Shown here: one piece after another, positions 59,538-64,000 of the stretch | How positions within the stretch are numbered: the stretch's first letter is position 1 | How the letters are laid out: every line of letters starts with the position of its first letter | DNA from: Ophthalmolycus amberensis | Lineage: Eukaryota; Chordata; Actinopteri; Perciformes; Zoarcidae | Direction of reading: 5' to 3' | DNA length: 64,000 nt | Assembly: GCA_024529925.1 (NCBI GenBank) | Contig: JAFEUB010001421.1 | Location: forward strand, 496,001 to 560,000 | The notes under the pieces: model-generated | The model's input: the letters and a program-made list of their open reading frames with translations, nothing else | The model's database searches: none | What the model was told of the DNA's origin: nothing | Program-made: the position numbers and the translations under genes

Positions 59538-59732
59538 CTACAACAAAACATGTAAAGTTATGGCATTCCTAGTATAATCCCAGACAGTGATGTTTCATAG
59601 AAGGCCATCTGTTGTTAATTGGCTGACAGATGTGAAACTGTTATTCAAAGTATGTTTTATGAGCAATATGTTTATCACATACAGTATACCATTTGATTCA
59701 GGCCAGTCTCATGTGCAAAGTGAGGGGAAGTG

Positions 59733-59788
59733 AGTCAAGAAGGAGACGGATGCATTTGTCACATAGAACACAGTATGTTCATGTAAAC
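59733..59788 (+). repeat. 56-bp direct repeat, left copy
   Basis: Identical to 60487-60542 except one base (gagacgg versus gagacag). The pair encloses the minisatellite and a proline-rich frame, offset 754 bp. Confidence 0.95.
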
Positions 59789-59789
59789 G

Positions 59790-59992
59790 GGACCAGATGA
59801 GAAGGACGGAGGACTACAGGACCACCACAGGACCAGATGAGAAGGATGGAGGACCACAGGACCAGATGAGAAGGACGGGGGACTACAGGACCACCACAGG
59901 ACCACCACAGGACCAGATGAGAAGGATGGAGGACCACAGGACCACCACAGGACCAGATGAGAAGGATGGAGGACCACAGGACCAGATGAAGA
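59790..59992 (+). repeat. minisatellite
   Basis: Composite of two motifs: ggaccagatgagaagga (with tggaggaccaca) and ggaccaccaca, repeated about five times in changing order. Frames on both strands through it (for example the SSGPVV-type repeats) are translations of the array. Confidence 0.93.
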
Positions 59993-60188
59993 GCGGCGGT
60001 CTCCTTTCTTTCAGTGGGCTGAGTAAGTAATCCCACACTAAGACTGCAGAAGTATCAGTAATACGATTCCATCATTGGAGGCCAGATTCAACACAACAAT
60101 GTAAAGGTCGTATAGTAGAGTTAAAAGTATTCATCTCTTGTGTTTGTGTCTCACAGGGCAGGACTCCTCCGTGCTTTTTTCTCACTCC

Positions 60189-60578
60189 TGGAGCAGCTGA
60201 GAGTGGACGTCTTCCAAACCATCATCCCAGGAAGACCCAGACCCACCACAGACCACTGAACCACTCAGCACCCCAGTGAGTCCGAGACCCAGTGAGTACG
60301 GCGACGTCCTCCCTGCCCCTCCCACGCCACCCGCTCCACCCACCAGCCGAGAGGACGAGGAGCGTCCCGTCCCCACCGGCACAGAGGACGTAGTTTGTCT
60401 CCGTCTGCTTCTTCTGTGCTGGTGGGTTTGGGAAGCTCCTCACACACACACAGGAAGCCGTCAGCAGCTCTTTGCATCTGCTCACAAGTCAAGAAGGAGA
60501 CAGATGCATTTGTCACATAGAACACAGTATGTTCATGTAAACTGTATGTACTGTATGTACACTGTTTACAGAGTAGCA
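60189..60578 (+). other. proline-rich open frame, coding status doubtful
   Basis: After a pyrimidine-rich tract and an AG (ctcacag, about 60157), one frame stays open from about 60199. It gives SSQEDPDPPQTTEPL, PVSPRPSEYGDVLPAPPTPP and TSREDEERPVPTGTEDV before turning into non-protein-like sequence past ~60400. It could be an exon of an unknown Pro-rich protein or chance in GC-rich repeat-borne DNA. No homologue is recognised. Confidence 0.2.
60487..60542 (+). repeat. 56-bp direct repeat, right copy
   Basis: Partner of 59733-59788; continues into tgtatgtactgtatgtac, which the left copy lacks. Confidence 0.95.
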
Positions 60579-60589
60579 CAATACAAATA

Positions 60590-62189
60590 AATGTGTGACA
60601 AACTTTCTAAATTTGTCTTTGTATTGGAAACAATATGATATTTGTAATGTAATTCAAAAATCTGCCAATGTATGACAATTAACATACAATAAATATCGTG
60701 CAAGTGATAAATTAATATCTTTTTGATTTTCATTTGACTCAAAGGCATTACTGTTGGTACTGTTAAGTATTGATGATCATAATATTACATGTTGATATAA
60801 ATAAAATGGTGAAATCTTTAGATTACGGCCGGCAACGTGCAGCATTATTCTTCCCAATTTAATTCAAACTAAACCATAAATAATTGAAATCTTGATAACG
60901 TAAAACGTAATGATACATATTTGTAGCTGCAAGGGAACAAGATGTGACGTTAATGAATAAGGGGGAAACAATGTGGGAACTTAATGAATTATTATCACTT
61001 TTTATAACACTGCTGTAGTTTATTTCAAAATGATCAAATAGAATTGACCAACACTGGAGAGCCACAGATGATAACAAAATAAGGAACTACATAGAAAATA
61101 ACTTCAAGGTACATTTGTGTTTTTGCAACAAACAGAGATAGAGGGACAAGAGTACTGTCAGGTACATACTGTTGGCATCAATAGATCATTGAAACATTTG
61201 AGTCATTGCACAATATCAAAAATGATGATATGACACGGTCATCTTGTCATATCACACTTACTGATAGGTCTGTCATTCAAGTGTGCAGGCAGCCAAAAGA
61301 ACACATTCCCCATTACTCTAATTCTGAGAGTGTTCAGCGACAACATTGATAATCCTGCAAGTTCAACGTCAATCGTTCTGCTGTCCTCGATGCAGCAGTT
61401 CGGGGGTTCAGACGGCTCTCATATGACCCAAATATAAAGATACTTTTATTTATCAAAAATAGCGTCTTTCACATATTTTAATCAAACATCAAATACCAAC
61501 ATAACATGAAACAAATACTATAAAATATATCTCTAAACCAAGTGTGCAATTTATCCTTTAACTGAGAATAAATGACTGTAACATAATCCAAAATACCCAT
61601 CGTCAAGAAAACAGAAGTCAACAACAAAATCAGAAATAAAAAGACTAATAACCAGTATTGAGGTTTCAGAATACAACTAACTGAATACCCTTCCGCTCAC
61701 GCCTCCCTTTTCAGTGTGTGTGCTCCTCCTCAGTGCACGTGTTCCTGTTTTCAGTGTGCACGTCTACCTTTTCAGAGCTAGTTTGAACATTTTCAGTTCG
61801 TTTGGGCACATTTTCAGTGCTCCGCAGCGTTCTAATGTCCTTCAGGTTGTTTGTCAGTAAGTGAACGTATCACTATTTCAATGCACATCACTAGGCATCA
61901 CCATTCCAATGCACTTCAGTAGCCTACATATGTCAGTAAGTGAACGTGTCACCGTCCATATGCACTTCAGTGCTGGCTTCCGCAAGGTTTAAATATTTTT
62001 TTTCCAGAGGGAATTATGTACTGTGAATTACTGCCAACGTGCTCTCAGTCACCAGTGAGCAGCTCCACTGCTAAGAGCGACTGATTCGGTCGACTCTAAG
62101 TCACCGGAGTTACATTCTCCAGACGTTGGAGGCATGGCCTTTGGGAGTGGGGTCTGGAGCCTGGAAGCATTACATTGATTGAACTAGGG
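60590..62189. other. AT-rich unassigned stretch
   Basis: No coding exon. At 61700-61980 there are loose repeats (cagtgtgcacgt, ttttcag, and gtcagtaagtgaacgt twice, near 61853 and 61933), suggesting an old degenerate tandem array. Confidence 0.45.
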
Positions 62190-62345
62190 CAGGGGTGTCC
62201 AAACGTTTTTCAAAGAGGGCCAGATTTGATAATGTGAAAATGCCCAAGGGCCAACAGTCCCTGCTGACATTATTTTAAACAATACAAGTAGCCTATACAT
62301 ACATTGTAAAGGACCTCTGAGAATGTGTAGTGTATTTAAATAGAT
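62190..62345 (+). mobile_element. left end of a hAT element
   Basis: It starts caggggtgtccaaacg, a typical CAGGGGTG hAT terminus, followed by agagggccagatttgataat. It is interrupted after ~156 bp by the LTR at 62346. The rest of the element, if present, would lie beyond the right edge. Confidence 0.7.
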
Positions 62346-62651
62346 TGTTCCTTTTTATGTCTTATTTTGGACGTTTTGTCACTGCAGTCGGTGCATTTCC
62401 TGTTGCGCTTTTATTCTGAAGGTATAAAAACCGGAAGTAGGAAGCCGTTAAAAAGCCGTTAGAAAAGTCACTGAAAGGACGGAAAAAGTGATTTAACAAG
62501 GAAGATGGATACGGTTTTATTGTTTTAGCACCTGGCCGATATAGGCACAAGTTCTTACGGTGTGTTCATGGTGTGTTCAAGGAGTGATTCATTAAAGACT
62601 TATGGACCATCAGTTCAAGACTAAAGACCATTATTCAGCCGGGATGCTACA
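62346..62651 (+). promoter_or_regulatory. 5' LTR with TATA box
   Basis: It starts tgttcctttttatg. It has a TATA box (aggtataaaaaccgg, at about 62420-62434), a polyadenylation-like attaaag (about 62590) and a likely end gggatgctaca (about 62641-62651). The order U3-TATA, R, U5 fits an LTR promoter driving the gag frame. The right edge is an inference from the TG...CA rule; the 3' LTR is outside the window. Confidence 0.6.
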
Positions 62652-62778
62652 GTAAGAACTTCACCTTCACCTGCTACACTCTGCTGCTTGTGGAACAAAG
62701 ACGGCACGGCCACAGAACAGCGAGCTGCAGCACTTAGCGTGATGGTCAACAGAAGCGGTAAGGAAAACTACGTTCAAT

Positions 62779-64000
62779 ATGGATGCCATAAAGGATCAGA
62801 TATATAAGCTACAAACGGAAATACAAGGAATTAGAGGCTTACTACATCTGGATGATTATGAAGTCATGTCGAAGCAAGAATTAAAGGAAGAAATTGAATG
62901 TAAGGAAAAACAACTAGCTGAGCTTCAACTTGAAATGGATGATGCTAATGTGTTAACGTTACCACGGCGATCAGAACGTCATAGTGTGCAAACAGAGAAA
63001 ATGCATGCTTACCAACAGGAGGAACTGAGTAAAAGGGAAAAAAGACTCATAAACCTCTATGATCAATGGAAAATCAAAATCAGAACATCCAAAGAAAATT
63101 TAAAGAAAGACATATCAGTCACTGAATTGTCTACAATAGCAGACAACATTGAAGAGGGAATGGATGATGTCATGAGAGCTTACAGTGAAATAAGAGAGCG
63201 TGCCACACCATCCACTGAGTTGAGACGCAAGATTGATGCATGTGAGGCTGTGACTAAAGACGTTATGAAGATAGTCCATGAACGCTTATCAACAGTAGAT
63301 GGCGATTATGATGTAGTACGTGAAAGGCACCGTCTCCATCAGTTATATGCCCACGACTATGCTTACTCTGTATATGGCACTGCTTCTCAGTCAAGTGACA
63401 GTCACCACTCTGAGTCAATGATCATAGCTGCAAAAAGGGCTGATGCAGCCGCAGAGCTCGCTGCAAAGGAGGCTCAGTATAAAATACTGCAAGAAGAAAG
63501 AAAGCAAAGGGAAAAAATAAGGATAATGGAGGAAAACCATAGGAAGGAATTAGAAATGCAAACGTCTGAATTAGAGCGTCTACAAGTAGAAAGAGATATG
63601 GAGGTTGCTCGTGCTAGACTGGAGATCTACGACAGAGAAATCAGACAAGAAACTGATAGACAGTCCATTCAGCAGAACAACATTCCTTTCAACCCTGCTA
63701 TATGCCATCAAAACCCTCACGTTGTGACACCAGCGCCTGCTAATGACATGTCCTGTCTAGCCCAAGCAATCCAAGACAGCATAGCCATCAACAGACTCCC
63801 AGTGCCAACACCCACAGTGTTTAGTGGAGACCCAATCCTATACATTGAATGGAGGGCTTCGTTCATGTCACTTGTTGACCGAAAGGGTATTTCTTCAGCT
63901 GATAAACTGTATTACCTAAAGAAATACGTCAGTGGCCCTGCTCATGAATGTCTCGAAGGCACATTCTATCGCAATGATGATGAGGCATATAGAGATGCAT
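62779..64000 (+). CDS. BEL/Pao-like Gag, N-terminal 407 codons, runs off the window
   Basis: The frame opens at ATG 62779 (MDAIKDQIYKLQTEIQG) and has no stop to 64000. Residues ~1-60 and ~225-315 are rich in Glu, Lys, Gln and Arg with heptad-like spacing (KEAQYKILQEERKQREKI), so coiled coils are likely. A Pro/Gln-rich linker follows (~325-350). Then, from ~355, come PTPTVFSGDPILYIEWRASF and SADKLYYLKKYVSGPAHECL, the conserved start of the DUF1759-type Gag region of BEL/Pao elements (FxGDPxxxxxWxxSF...KLxYLxxxxxGxAxxxL). Gag forms the particle that packages element RNA; in this group it is usually fused to protease, reverse transcriptase, RNase H and integrase. Preserved codons over 1.2 kb suggest recent activity. 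Confidence 0.82.
   Translation, partial: MDAIKDQIYKLQTEIQGIRGLLHLDDYEVMSKQELKEEIECKEKQLAELQLEMDDANVLTLPRRSERHSVQTEKMHAYQQEELSKREKRLINLYDQWKIKIRTSKENLKKDISVTELSTIADNIEEGMDDVMRAYSEIRERATPSTELRRKIDACEAVTKDVMKIVHERLSTVDGDYDVVRERHRLHQLYAHDYAYSVYGTASQSSDSHHSESMIIAAKRADAAAELAAKEAQYKILQEERKQREKIRIMEENHRKELEMQTSELERLQVERDMEVARARLEIYDREIRQETDRQSIQQNNIPFNPAICHQNPHVVTPAPANDMSCLAQAIQDSIAINRLPVPTPTVFSGDPILYIEWRASFMSLVDRKGISSADKLYYLKKYVSGPAHECLEGTFYRNDDEAYRDA

Larger units (their letters stand above)
62346..64000 (+). mobile_element. BEL/Pao-like LTR retrotransposon, 5' part
   Basis: Composed of an LTR (62346 to about 62651), a ~127-bp leader and an uninterrupted gag frame (from 62779) open to the window edge. 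No stop, frameshift or nested insertion is seen, which suggests a young and possibly intact copy. The pol region and 3' LTR would lie to the right. Confidence 0.8.

Noticed and set aside
59759..60036. Frames with repeated GPVV/SSG-type motifs
   Set aside because: They are translations of the minisatellite in several registers.

Overview
The window reads as nuclear DNA of a teleost fish, most likely a perch-like (acanthomorph) species. It is AT-rich and intron- and repeat-dominated. It carries typical fish repeats: an L2-type LINE with a TTGCC-repeat tail, tRNA-derived SINEs, hAT, PIF/Harbinger and BEL/Pao elements, and the TGTCACGG...CCGTGACA class of LTRs. I see no intact host gene. Most open frames are chance ORFs or lie inside repeats. 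The longest real one is the 407-codon N-terminal part of a BEL/Pao-like gag that runs off the right edge.

Layout. 1-8.2 kb: mostly unique non-coding DNA with one broken L2 LINE (2641-3640). 8.2-17.4 kb: dispersed repeats, a probable solo LTR (minus strand), two hAT elements with perfect 8-bp target duplications, a fold-back structure and a tRNA-derived SINE. 17.4-25.8 kb: largely unassigned, with two ~100-bp tandem duplications, simple repeats and a CpG-rich stretch. 25.8-28.6 kb: an LTR, two hAT elements set end to end, then a decayed LINE. 28.6-39.1 kb: sparse; one hAT, a minus-strand SINE, a minus-strand LTR, and two ~330-bp related repeats whose last ~45 bp are inverted relative to each other. 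39.1-44.5 kb: two ~1.2-kb copies of one hAT family in opposite orientation. 47.8-50.1 kb: a nest of SINE inside hAT inside LTR, beside an older hAT relic that carries an L2 tail.

50.4-52.2 kb: a minus-strand, four-exon pseudogene with consistent splice phases (resembling the N-terminal half of fish DUF4806-type proteins), followed upstream by a second decayed ORF. 53.3-56.3 kb: a duplicated 0.45-kb segment with two related LTR-like blocks, then a short-period tandem array split by a LINE tail. 56.3-56.7 kb: two neighbouring exons of an alanine aminotransferase gene, the second cut off by the tandem array. 57.4-59.5 kb: a PIF/Harbinger relic with its two convergent genes (nuclease and MYB/SANT-like), both broken. 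59.7-60.5 kb: a minisatellite flanked by 56-bp direct repeats. 62.2-64.0 kb: a BEL/Pao-like retrotransposon (LTR plus open gag) inserted just inside the end of a hAT element.

The genes here do not form a host pathway. The window is a record of successive transposon insertions, whose order can be read from nesting and target-site duplications.
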